From Gavia stellata (lineage: Eukaryota > Chordata > Aves > Gaviiformes > Gaviidae): a stretch of 64,000 nt of DNA. Made by a program: the position numbers and the translations under genes. Below, piece by piece: positions 12,901 to 20,705 of this stretch; within the stretch, counting starts at the first letter, position 1; each line of letters starts with the position of its first letter. Where the stretch lies: positions 6,696,001 through 6,760,000 of the forward strand of contig NC_082613.1 in the NCBI RefSeq assembly GCF_030936135.1, read 5' to 3'. Below the pieces are notes generated by a model, which saw only the letters and a list, made by a program, of their open reading frames with translations, did not search any database and had not been told where the DNA came from.

Positions 12901-15240
12901 ATTAATATAAGGTAGTACTTCAAAATATAGAATACGTACTCTATATTCCTCCAATCTGATCTGTTAGCCAGTGTGAGAACAGGTGCTTTTTTTTGGGCCA
13001 AGCTTTTAAGTACATCTTGAATAACATTTTCTATTGCCTCGAGAACTTCAGAACTGAAACAAAGAAAATTAATGATACAGTTCATGTGATAAAATCTAGT
13101 TCTACTTTGAGTTTTGATCATCTATCCCCACTCCTACAAAAATAATGTAATCCAAAACTGCTTCAAGAATATATTTGTTTCAGAAGTGTGGAGGAACTCC
13201 TTTGTTTTTTAATTTTGTTTTGTTCAGTTTCCGTAAAATCTTTGACTTTCCATTCCAGATGCATGACTGAGGACACAATTAAGAGTACTTTTCTATTCAA
13301 TCCTGAAACACCAAATTTTTCACCAGCTAAACTTTTAGACCAACTGGCTGGTTTGTGACTAATGATTAATGTTTTACTATAAATGATGTAATATTGGCTT
13401 TGGCTATGATTTGGGCCAAGTTGTTTTTAAATGCTGTAAATTTAAAAAATGTTCAAGAGTAGAAATACTTCCTGTTGTACCATTGCATGTTAACCTTTTG
13501 ATCTGCTACCCTGAACAAACTGTTAAGGGTTTTAATTACATGAAGGCTTAGTCTCAACATATGCACTGTGAAAAGAATAAAATCTGTATCGTTTACCTAA
13601 AAAGACAAAGTAACCTTGCAGCAGATCCCTTACAGCATAACCGTAGGCTGGTTTGAGTGTTATGACAGATGCTTTTTATTTTCATAAGCAAGCTGACTCC
13701 AACATTTCAGCTGTCCTTAAAATTGCAAGTGTACTATACCATCATAAGTTTAGGTAGGAATTAAAAGAACAGACAAAACTTATTTTAGCTCAAAGTTTTA
13801 TCAGCAAAGTCCAATTTTGTCATTAAGTAACATACTAAGAAAAGATGTGCACACCACACAGAATGAATTATCCCACTGTTACAAAATCAGCAAGAATGAC
13901 TTTTAAAACCTAGCTTTAAGTCTCTTTAAACAATAATGAAGTGTCATTAAAGCTCTCCTCTATCAGCTGAATATGTTTCTTCCATTTTGTAGCTCAGCTT
14001 CCACTTACTCCTCATTCTGCTGAAACTAGATTATCATTTTTTGAAAGCAATTTCTGGAAAGTATTAACTTTTTATTTTAAAATGTTATTTGTAATAGTAT
14101 TTGTATAAAGAAAACCTACTAGTATTACTAACATTTTTGTCCAATAACATTAAACCATTCAACAAAAACAATGGAAGGCTTTTTTCTGTTTTTCAGATAA
14201 ATAAACTTGGACACAGAGAGGCTAATGGCTTTCCAAAGGTGAAACAGAGAAGCACTTGCAGTGCTGATAATACAAGAACACCTGGTCATGCAGCCAATAT
14301 GTAAATTCATTTTCTACTGTATGATAGTTTCATAATCAGGTGCAAGATTCCCTAACTTTCAGACTCATAGTCTCTGCCTCCTAATAAAATCCTACATCTC
14401 ACTGCCATATCCGAAATAGAAATTCTTTTAATCACAGAGGAAATGGTTGGCTGGTGAGCTAAATGTGTAATGCATCAAATGGTAAGAGTAAAATAGGTAA
14501 GCAAAGCTGACTATGGTGCATATCTCCAACATAACAAAAATTAGTGTTGAAGAAAATAAAAATATGTATAGGCAGATGGACGGAAGAACAGATAGGTAGG
14601 TAGGAAATCTGAACCATGTCATTGCTTTGCTATTCATAAATATTTTACTTGTTCATTTGGTTCTGTCCACTGTAACTGTCTTAATATTCCAGATGTACCT
14701 CAAAGTTTGCCACAGAATTTGAAAGTTCAGGTTTCTGTTCCAATCCCAATTTCCCGATTTATTTGCCAACAGAAGTTGTAAATGTAGCAAAACAGGAGGA
14801 AGAGGACAGCAATTCTCTGTGTACCCCCTGCTGATATTCTGTCTCCTTTTGCAGAGATTAACTGAATTTTAATAAGCAAACACACAGTATTGGCCAAGTA
14901 TGCCTACTTAAAATTCACTCTGGTTTAGTTAACAGTGAAATCTGAGCTGAGAAGGGCTAAGCACTGTATATCTCACAGGGTTTGCCTGCTCATTTCTAAC
15001 AGGTTGCAGCATGAGGAGATACTTGTTTCTGTATAGCGCAAGAATGGTCTTCAACATTAAGAGCATAAAAGATTAGTATTATAGCACCTTTAGCAAGCAA
15101 ACAATATACATACACAAGAGAAACAGTTAGAAATAAAAATCTGCAATGTAATAAACCAACACACTCCAAACCCCAGAACTGTACATTGCTAAAGCCATGC
15201 AGTTCCCATACCCTGCCACAAAGACCAAGAACTCTCCAAG

Positions 15241-15301
<61 letters not shown>

Positions 15302-15787
15302 CCTTTTCCTTTTAAAATACTTTTAAGATGCTCCCAGTCTGTTCTAGCCTCTGAGGCTGATACACACAGTAAGAGTCTTTGAAAAAATGAGTGTTTTTTG
15401 TTAGTGAAATTCAGTATGTTTTGTCACGGCTTTCTGTATTTCTGTCTGTACCTACAGACTTTTTTGAGAGGTCTGAGAGAACGGAGATGCTGTTTGCAGT
15501 GTGAAAGCCCCTCCTCCCCTGTGTTTTTGTAGGGGAGTGTGTTTTTCACTTTTGCACAAGCCCATTAGGTGCAATGGTGCACTACCTACTTACGTATTAC
15601 CACAGAAAGAAAGCATGGGTGCTATTTTTCACATCTTTTACCTAGGGACCTGGCTCTCATGACCAGACAGACTTGTTTCCCTGTAGCTGGCCTTGTTCCC
15701 AGCTGGCACGTCAGTGGAACACACACTGTGGTCCTCCATAAAGGTTGATGCAGACCAATCCAGCTTCTCTGGAAGGGATGAAGCCAT
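863..15787 (-). CDS. SPO11: SPO11 whole gene (13 coding exons, spliced)
   Basis: SPO11 is the topoisomerase-VI-A-like protein that cuts DNA in meiotic prophase through a tyrosyl-DNA link, in the nucleus with TOPOVIBL. Thirteen exons on the minus strand were joined by eye: 15787-15642, 13053-12940, 9955-9867, 9249-9183, 8969-8861, 8228-8142, 6559-6523, 6300-6191, 5262-5163, 3664-3627, 2048-1972, 1771-1660 and 982-863. They total 1206 nt, keep one frame through all twelve junctions, and give 401 residues against 396 in human. Exons 2-13 align with the mammalian protein almost without gaps. Visible functional residues, in predicted numbering, are the Tyr142-Tyr143 pair in DIYYSD (catalytic), Glu229 in LIVEKD, and Asp282/Asp284 in DADPHG (Toprim metal site). 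No frameshift or premature stop is seen, so the gene looks functional. Exon 1 is the only uncertain part. The gene is transcribed away from BMP7. Confidence 0.95.
1660..1771 (-). CDS. SPO11: SPO11 exon 12
   Basis: TTTTCAG precedes 1771 and donor GTATGT starts at 1659. The 37 whole codons begin [20 protein letters not shown] and end [13 protein letters not shown]. They correspond to mammalian LNVPKDSLIPLTKRDQMKL...RPYVTCQPFWRKE. More diverged than its neighbours but open throughout. Confidence 0.95.
1972..2048 (-). CDS. SPO11: SPO11 exon 11
   Basis: TTTTAG precedes 2048 and donor GTTAGT starts at 1971. The 25 codons begin [20 protein letters not shown] and end PSDLE, plus a split Arg (AG|A). 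Mammals have [26 protein letters not shown]. Part of the Toprim fold. Confidence 0.97.
2911..2953. repeat. Two-copy palindromic tandem repeat
   Basis: ATATGTTATGACATATATT occurs at 2911-2929 and again at 2935-2953, period 24. Each copy is itself an imperfect palindrome (ATATGT...ACATAT). It lies in SPO11 intron 10. Confidence 0.85.
3627..3664 (-). CDS. SPO11: SPO11 exon 10 (38-nt micro-exon)
   Basis: CCCTAG precedes 3664 and donor GTGAGT starts at 3626. Two bases complete Gly287; then [12 protein letters not shown], against mammalian [12 protein letters not shown]. Small but unambiguous because both phases fit the neighbours. Confidence 0.93.
4138..4338 (+). mobile_element. CR1 LINE 3' fragment, 5'-truncated
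   Basis: The sequence GAGACACTGGAATAAGCTGC, then CCAGAGAAGTGGTGGAGTCA, then TGGACTTGATGATCTTATAG and three GATTCTG(C/T) octamers at the end, is the 3' terminus of an avian CR1 retroposon in plus orientation, lying in SPO11 intron 9 (between exons 9 and 10). Only the last ~200 bp are present. TGAAATGAG occurs at both edges (4129-4137 and 4330-4338), a likely target-site duplication. Confidence 0.93.
5163..5262 (-). CDS. SPO11: SPO11 exon 9, DxD metal-site exon
   Basis: Acceptor CCTTAG ends at 5263 and donor GTAAAT starts at 5162. The 33 codons begin [20 protein letters not shown] and end [10 protein letters not shown], plus a split Gly. The DADPHG motif supplies the two Mg-binding aspartates (human Asp277/Asp279, predicted Asp282/Asp284). 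The human second residue Lys (GKGVPD) is Arg here, a conservative change. Confidence 0.97.
6191..6300 (-). CDS. SPO11: SPO11 exon 8, Toprim glutamate exon
   Basis: The exon starts after AGAAAAG at 6301 and ends before GTATGC at 6190. The 36 whole codons begin [20 protein letters not shown] and end [11 protein letters not shown]. The LIVEKD segment carries the conserved Toprim glutamate (Glu224 in human, predicted Glu229). The choice of 6300 over an in-frame CAG 18 nt upstream rests on gap-free alignment with mammals and on the U12 branch-site position. Confidence 0.94.
6301..6522 (-). other. U12-type (minor spliceosome) intron 7 of SPO11
   Basis: The 222-nt intron begins GTATCCTTTG at 6522-6513, a full match to the U12 5' splice-site consensus RTATCCTTT. 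Near its 3' end it has AACCTTAAC (6316-6308), one mismatch or so from the U12 branch consensus TTCCTTAAC. The branch A is 8-9 nt from the terminal AG at 6302-6301. No polypyrimidine tract precedes the acceptor, as expected for this class. Splicing here gives a gap-free protein alignment (GIK-H-LISHAKF against GIR-N-LVTDAKF). Confidence 0.85.
6523..6559 (-). CDS. SPO11: SPO11 exon 7 (37-nt micro-exon)
   Basis: TTTTAG precedes 6559. The 12 codons [12 protein letters not shown] are followed by a single C, and mammals have AVAVPSNIQGIR. The donor that follows is GTATCCTTTG, a U12-type 5' splice site, so the exon is joined to exon 8 by the minor spliceosome. The junction codon C|AT gives His217. 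Confidence 0.93.
8142..8228 (-). CDS. SPO11: SPO11 exon 6
   Basis: The exon lies between a long pyrimidine tract plus CAG and donor GTATGT at 8141. It is exactly 29 codons, phase 0 at both ends: [20 protein letters not shown] then KVNCTCGAT. Mammals have [29 protein letters not shown]. It forms the end of the winged-helix domain and the loop into the Toprim domain. Confidence 0.96.
8861..8969 (-). CDS. SPO11: SPO11 exon 5, catalytic tyrosine exon
   Basis: Acceptor GATAG ends at 8970 and donor GTAAGT starts at 8860. The 36 whole codons begin [20 protein letters not shown] and end KIPRRSLHI. The DIYYSD segment holds the Tyr pair, of which the second is the family's catalytic residue (Tyr138 in human, predicted Tyr143 here) that becomes covalently linked to the cut DNA end. 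The segment is intact. Confidence 0.97.
9183..9249 (-). CDS. SPO11: SPO11 exon 4
   Basis: The exon follows TTTTCAG and ends before GTAAC. Its 21 whole codons read [20 protein letters not shown] plus K and a split Arg (AG|A). The mammalian counterpart is [22 protein letters not shown]. It forms the helix directly before the catalytic tyrosines. Confidence 0.96.
9867..9955 (-). CDS. SPO11: SPO11 exon 3
   Basis: Acceptor ATCAG ends at 9956 and donor GTAAGT starts at 9866. The 29 whole codons begin [16 protein letters not shown] and end SAPKF. They correspond to mammalian FEDSVGLQM.SHCTTRK...KF. The first base completes a split Glu codon (GA|A), and the last base starts a split Ala codon (G|CT). 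Start of the winged-helix domain. Confidence 0.96.
12940..13053 (-). CDS. SPO11: SPO11 exon 2
   Basis: Acceptor TTTCAG lies just before 13053 and donor GTACGT starts at 12939. The exon has 37 whole codons with phases 2 in and 2 out. It reads [13 protein letters not shown]... and ...ANRSDWRNI, matching the mammalian SEVLASIENIIQD...NRSSWENI. This is the N-terminal helix before the winged-helix (5Y-CAP) domain. Confidence 0.95.
14190..14288 (+). repeat. MIR SINE fragment
   Basis: The stretch from TTTTTCAGATAAATAAAC through GGACACAGAGAGGCTAATGG to AAGAACACCTGG follows the conserved core and 3' part of the mammalian-wide interspersed repeat (TTTACAGATGAGGAAACTGAGGCACAGAGAGGTTAAG... ending in the AACCCAGG region). 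Divergence is high, as expected for an ancient amniote copy. Recognised by eye only. Confidence 0.6.
15243..15301. repeat. (ATT)n microsatellite
   Basis: About 20 uninterrupted ATT/TTA units, 59 bp, in predicted SPO11 intron 1, some 340 bp from the exon 1 donor. The purity suggests a length-variable locus. Confidence 0.97.
15642..15787 (-). CDS. SPO11: SPO11 predicted coding exon 1 (start codon)
   Basis: An ATG at 15787-15785 opens 48 codons, beginning [16 protein letters not shown], and runs to a donor AG|GTAAAA at 15642/15641. The exon ends in phase 2 with AG. Exon 2 starts with T followed by in-frame TCT GAA, so the junction makes Ser-Ser-Glu, as in mammals (SSSEV). The length, about 49 residues, is close to the ~44 residues encoded by mammalian exon 1. 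GC-box and CCAAT-like sequence lies 150-350 bp behind it. Against the call, the residues show no clear similarity to the mammalian N-terminus, which is itself poorly conserved. Another exon between 13.1 and 43 kb could be the real one. Inference from phase, length and context. Confidence 0.55.
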
Positions 15788-15942
15788 GTTAAAAAGAAGC
15801 AAAAGGGATTACCAAAGAAATTAGAAAAGGCTATTCTGCGTGCTGGAGTTAAAACTCATGATCTGAGGTCAAACCGTAGGGCCAGCAAGAATAAACAGCA
15901 AATTTCTGTAGAAAACAAAGTCAATATTTTCCTGCCCTTACT

Positions 15943-16135
15943 GACTGACTGACTGAGGGCTTTTCCCGCCCTTTCTAATGGACGGGAGCTGGCCCTGCCC
16001 TTCCCGACTGACTGAGGGCTTTTCCCGCTCTTCCTGACTGACCAATGGCTTTTCCTGCTCTTGCTAACAGACAGGAGATGGCCCCGCCCACCCTAACTGA
16101 CAGGCACCTTCTCCCGCCCTTCCTGACTGAGCACA
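15943..16135 (-). promoter_or_regulatory. Tandem GC-box/E2F-like array, probable SPO11 promoter
   Basis: About six degenerate copies of a ~26-32-bp unit lie 155-350 bp upstream of the predicted SPO11 ATG. On the plus strand a unit reads roughly GGGCTTTTCCCGCCCTTCC followed by TGACTGAC. Read on the SPO11 strand, this gives GTCAGTCAGG, GGGCGGG (GC box, Sp1 type) and GCGGGAAAA (E2F-like). One copy also has ATTGG (CCAAT box reversed) at 16046-16042, and GGGCGGGGCC is at 16089-16080. The local GC is well above the flanks. Promoter role is inferred from motif content and position. Confidence 0.5.
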
Positions 16136-16205
16136 TACTCCGCTGGGAACTGAACCTCAAAACTGTCTCTGGAGCTGCTGCGTGTGAGCAGATTTTTAAG
16201 CACAA

Positions 16206-19200
16206 ACTTCATAGCACCCAGATCTCGGGGTCACTGGAATAAATCCGGCCAAAGTGGCCAAAATGGCTCATCAATACTTTCCTCATCCATTCTGGATGAC
16301 CAGCAATTATTTTCTTCCCTCAGTATCAAATGTCTTTTCCTGACTGTTCTCAGTGGCTAGAAGAAAGCCAAAAAAGCTGAAAGCTCCAGCGCAACTCCAA
16401 GTGTTGAAAAATCAGCTTCCTTCCCCAAAATGGAATTCAACTTCTACTGAGATTATTGAATACTATTTTTATAATTTGCCTTCAGCATTCAGAAGTTTTA
16501 GAATAGACTTGGGATATGTTTTCAAATCTTTCTCAATACACTGTTAAAAACTTGTGTTCTGAACAAACAATAAACCCCCAATTCTGAGTCATGAATCACT
16601 GGCTTCCAAGGAAGCCAAGATTTAAGAAAAAAATGCCAAATTTTGTAAGGCTTATGGCTGAACCAGGACTTTTATGATCCACGTGGCATCCTCAGCCAGA
16701 GGGCATCACTTCAAAATGGACGACACAGGGCCAGAGACAGACTGCGAATTTGAAAAGAAACCCCACACGTGGTTATCATTTTGGTGCATTTCATACCTGT
16801 TGTCTTTAGGTGTTCACCTTTTCCCTCAAAGATTCCAGTCTCCTCTTTCACTTTCAGAAAGTTTAAACTCTTTGTAATGTTAAAAAGAAAACGCGGTACT
16901 TCTGGGAGACCTTGCGAAGGCCCTAAGAGTGCACAAGCATGTGGCCAGTTCCTCTTCATCGCTGAAACAGCCCCCCTGCAGCCCCGGGTGCTGCCAGAGA
17001 AGAACCTCATGCTCGGTTTCTTCAGTGGGTTTTGAGTGCAGAGATCAGGGCTCCTTCACCGGCAGCTCGATGGTGAAAAAAGGCAAAGCTGAGGAATTTA
17101 AACTGCTCTTACCTTTGCAGTTATGATATGCCAAAGTGTATTTTCAACTCCTAACTACGTCATTGTAATTGACTGCCTGATAGTGGTCATTCTGAGAGTG
17201 TTAGCAGTTACTTAGGAGATAAATATCTTAAAGGCTTGTCCCTTCTAGAGAAAAATTTTTAAAGCCCGCTGTTGATAACATCGTCTTTTATGCACAGCAG
17301 TCAGTAATATTGGAAGCTGTGCTGTATCTAGCTCGCTGCCAACAGCATTTCAAATGTTGCGATGCTTAGACTTGTTGTTAGCAAATTAGATGATGTAGTG
17401 TTTAAAATGTTGGAAGCAGCTGGTTTCCCCTGCTGTTCCATTAGCTACTACCCCTGAACCTTTCTTCTTCGGTACTCATAAGAGTAAGCAGTCCAAATCC
17501 AGCTTGTGTAGGTAATTAAAAAATTCATGCATTGATTTATTCAAGGAAGACCTCAGGCTATGATGATATAAACACAAGGTGCTTCAATTAACAGAGGCAA
17601 GCAAAAGAAAGGGGAATTAATAAATTGAAATTTTCAGATCTTTCATCCTAAGTCTTTGGCCTTTGGGTGCCTTGAGATCACTCCGGAAATATTTATGTAA
17701 AATCTCTGTAGCTCTTTCCAACAATTCAACATCAAAATCAACAGATTTTTGTTTGATATAGAACTGACAAAATTATATCATGCCCCTAGCAACAGATTGC
17801 AAACAAAACTATATACCTCAACTTGTGAGAAGCTAAATTAATGACTTGTCTCTTCTTCATAGCAGCAAACAGCAACTATAAAGAAACACAACCAAAATAC
17901 TCAATGCTTATACCTGAGTTAACAAAACAGAGATTGAAAAACAAGCAGCAATAACAAAAAATTCCATCCTTCAACCTTAATATTGCTCACATATATGTAA
18001 ATATATATACATATATATAACCACATAAATTAATACCCAGGATATGACCAGTAAATGAACTACAATCAATAAATGAACTAGCAGGTTCATTTCCTAAAGC
18101 CTTCTTTCTTTATATATTTCCCCTTTTTAAACTCTGCTCACAAAAAAAAAAAAAAAAAAAAAAATTCAGTTGCAAATACTGTCTGAATATTTTATATATA
18201 TTAGAAGGAAAATTATTAGGAAAACAAATAATCAACCATTATTAAATATTAAGGTGGAAAGAAAAACGTGAAAAAAAGCAGTGTAACAGATGCAGTTATC
18301 TCAGTGTTTGTCTTGCTTCTACAAAGATGTGCAGTAGAGGGCACCACAGATGGCAGAGAAAATAAGATACTACTTTGAAACTGTTAAATTTAACACTAAT
18401 CCTTGATAAAACAAGTATGATAGGTAATGAAACACTTTCAGATTTGTTTGTTTTAAAAGATAGGCTGTTACCAAAAAGTTCACTTAAGATTGTCTCTTAT
18501 TATAAACATACGCTCTTATCAATATACTTTTGGAGGAAGCTATTCTATGAAATGGTGTGTATGAGCTGTCTGATGCCAGTTTCAAAGTCTGTCTGTAACT
18601 GCTGAAGAAGAACCTGCCTGGATCAAAAACCGTTGCTATCACTATGTACTACGCAATGAAAGAGACAGAACAAAAATGTACATTTATCTCAGTGCCAAGA
18701 TTTTAAACTGCTCATTACTGATTTCTCATATATAAATAACTGCATCAGTAGAATAAATAATACATAAAATATGTAAAAGCATATGCATGCTTTTTCCTTT
18801 TCTTCACTGCATACCTTATCAAAAGATTTTTCCTCTTGTCATATGTAGTTAGTCTCTTTCTTACATTAAGTTTTCATGATTGCTATGGTAAGTATTTCTC
18901 ACCAAATGGTCTGTCCTTAATTCTTTTAATAGACTGGTAGGCACATCAGTGGACCTGATATGTTTATTTTCAATTAATGTCAAATAGCATGTGAGAAATC
19001 CAGTCTTTCACTCAAGCCTAAAAAAAGGGGACCTCTGTAAAAGGTAGTGATTCAGTGCAAGCAGAAGTATTTGGGCCAGGTATGAGTTTTAAGGAGATAC
19101 ATGGAAGCTTAAAAACTACAGTAAGAACAGAAAAAAAAAAATCCACCAGCCATTTAAGAGCTTCTTGGGAATACTCTTGGAAGGACAGACATTTTGTGAG

Positions 19201-20215
19201 CCAACAGATTTTACTGTGAATAAATTAGGACGAAACAGGAGCCAGATCTATCACCTGCCAGTTACATGAAAAGTTACTGATCTTTTTCTAATGAGCAAAG
19301 CCTGGAGAAATAGGAGATGAAAAGTCATTCACTGCTAACAGCTAACACCTTCAAATGGGATATCTCCTTCCAACTAACATGGCTGGTAAAAAAAAAAAAA
19401 AAACCAACCAAAACCAAACAAAACTAATACATGTTTTCAGTTTACCTAGCTCCGGAGTGAGAAACACCTGTAAAATATTTATTCTGTGGTGAGCCAAATC
19501 ACTGTAAGAGGAAATGGGGTTTTGTTACCATCTCTTCTTTTTGTGTTTTATCTTTCAGCCAGAGATAAACTCCAACAGGCCTTTCTTAAAAGGAGAAGTA
19601 ACTTTCATCTAACCTCTGTCACAGTGATTTTCAGATCCAACATTTTCTAATGCTTCTAAGGGCAGTAATGTATTTTGGATGGCAGGGCAAGACAGGTATT
19701 TGAGACAAAGAAACACAAAGTAAATTAAGTAAAAGAATCCTTTTCCCCAATTTAGCATAAATGCCACATGCACTCTGGTTCATTGACAATAATGAAGCTG
19801 CAAACAGGCAGCATTGTATGACTGAACATTTGAAGACACAATTTTTACATGCTGAGAAGTTTGAGCTTGCCCAGTACTATCACAGCCACTATTTCTCATT
19901 CCTAAACTGGTCTCACACTAAGATAGGACACTCCTTCAGCCTGATTCTCCTTCTGTAGTCCCAGTTACTGTTTCAACTTCTCGTACTCGCCACAGTTTTA
20001 AAACAGGAACTGCAGGTTGTAGGCATATACGCTGTCCGAAAAAAAATTTAAAAAATCAGTTGTAGCAGCTCTAAGGCTTGGAAAAGTTAGACAAAATGAG
20101 AATAGGATTTTATATGGGGAAGTTGGGCATTCTACTACTTTTATTATTGTGTTGAAGAGCATGTTGTGGAGGAACATAGAGAAAATATTTTGAAACAACC
20201 AAGCCTCCATGTATC
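16206..20215. other. Intergenic, AT-rich, no gene seen
   Basis: No exon or RNA gene is supported. It includes a modestly GC-rich patch with scattered CpG at 16.88-17.08 kb, an AT/TA-rich stretch at 17990-18030, a run of 23 A at 18142-18164 and a run of 16 A at 19388-19403. The A runs could be retroposon tails, but no retroposed body is recognised next to them. Confidence 0.6.
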
Positions 20216-20705
20216 ATAGAATCATAGAATCATAGAATAGTTTGGGTTGGAGGGGACCTTTAAAGGTCATCTAGTCCAAGCCCCCTTCAATGAGTAGGGA
20301 CATCTTCAACTAGATCAGGTTGCTCAGAGCCCTGTCCAACCTGATCTTGAGTGTTTCCAGGGATCTAAAACCTCTCTGGGCAACCTGTTCCACTGTTTCA
20401 CCACCCTCACCGTAAAAATTTCTTCCTTGTATCTAGTCTGAATCTCCCCTCTTTCAGTTTAAAACCATTACCCCTTGTCATATGGCTACAGGCCCTACTA
20501 AAAAGCCCATCCCCACCTTTCTTATAATCCCCCTTTAAGTATTGAAAGACTGCAATAAGGTCTTCCCTGAGCCTTCTCTTCTCCAGGCTGAACAACCCCA
20601 ATTCTCTCAGCCTGTCCTCATAGGAGCGGTGTTCCATTCCTCTGATCATTTTTGTGGCCTCCTCTGGACCCACTCCGACAGGTCTGTGTCTTTCTTGTAC
20701 TGAGT
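20216..20705 (-). mobile_element. CR1 LINE fragment with end of reverse-transcriptase ORF
   Basis: In minus orientation the element ends at 20216 with the CATAGAAT repeat (ATTCTATG octamers reversed), preceded by the typical GACCTTTAAAGGTCATCTAG. The 5' part, near 20705-20410, still reads as the C-terminal end of the CR1 polymerase [23 protein letters not shown], then [19 protein letters not shown] and [20 protein letters not shown]. It is 5'-truncated and about 490 bp long. No intact mobilisation gene remains. Confidence 0.95.

Larger units (their letters stand above)
13054..15641 (-). other. SPO11 intron 1 (predicted)
   Basis: This is AT-rich non-coding DNA between predicted exon 1 and exon 2. 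It contains a MIR-like SINE copy near 14190-14285 and a pure ATT microsatellite at 15243-15301. No other exon is supported. Confidence 0.5.

Noticed and set aside
16711-17126. Open frames on both strands in the GC-richer patch, considered as SPO11 exon 1
   Set aside because: None ends in a phase-2 donor with a plausible start. The candidate at 15642-15787 fits better.
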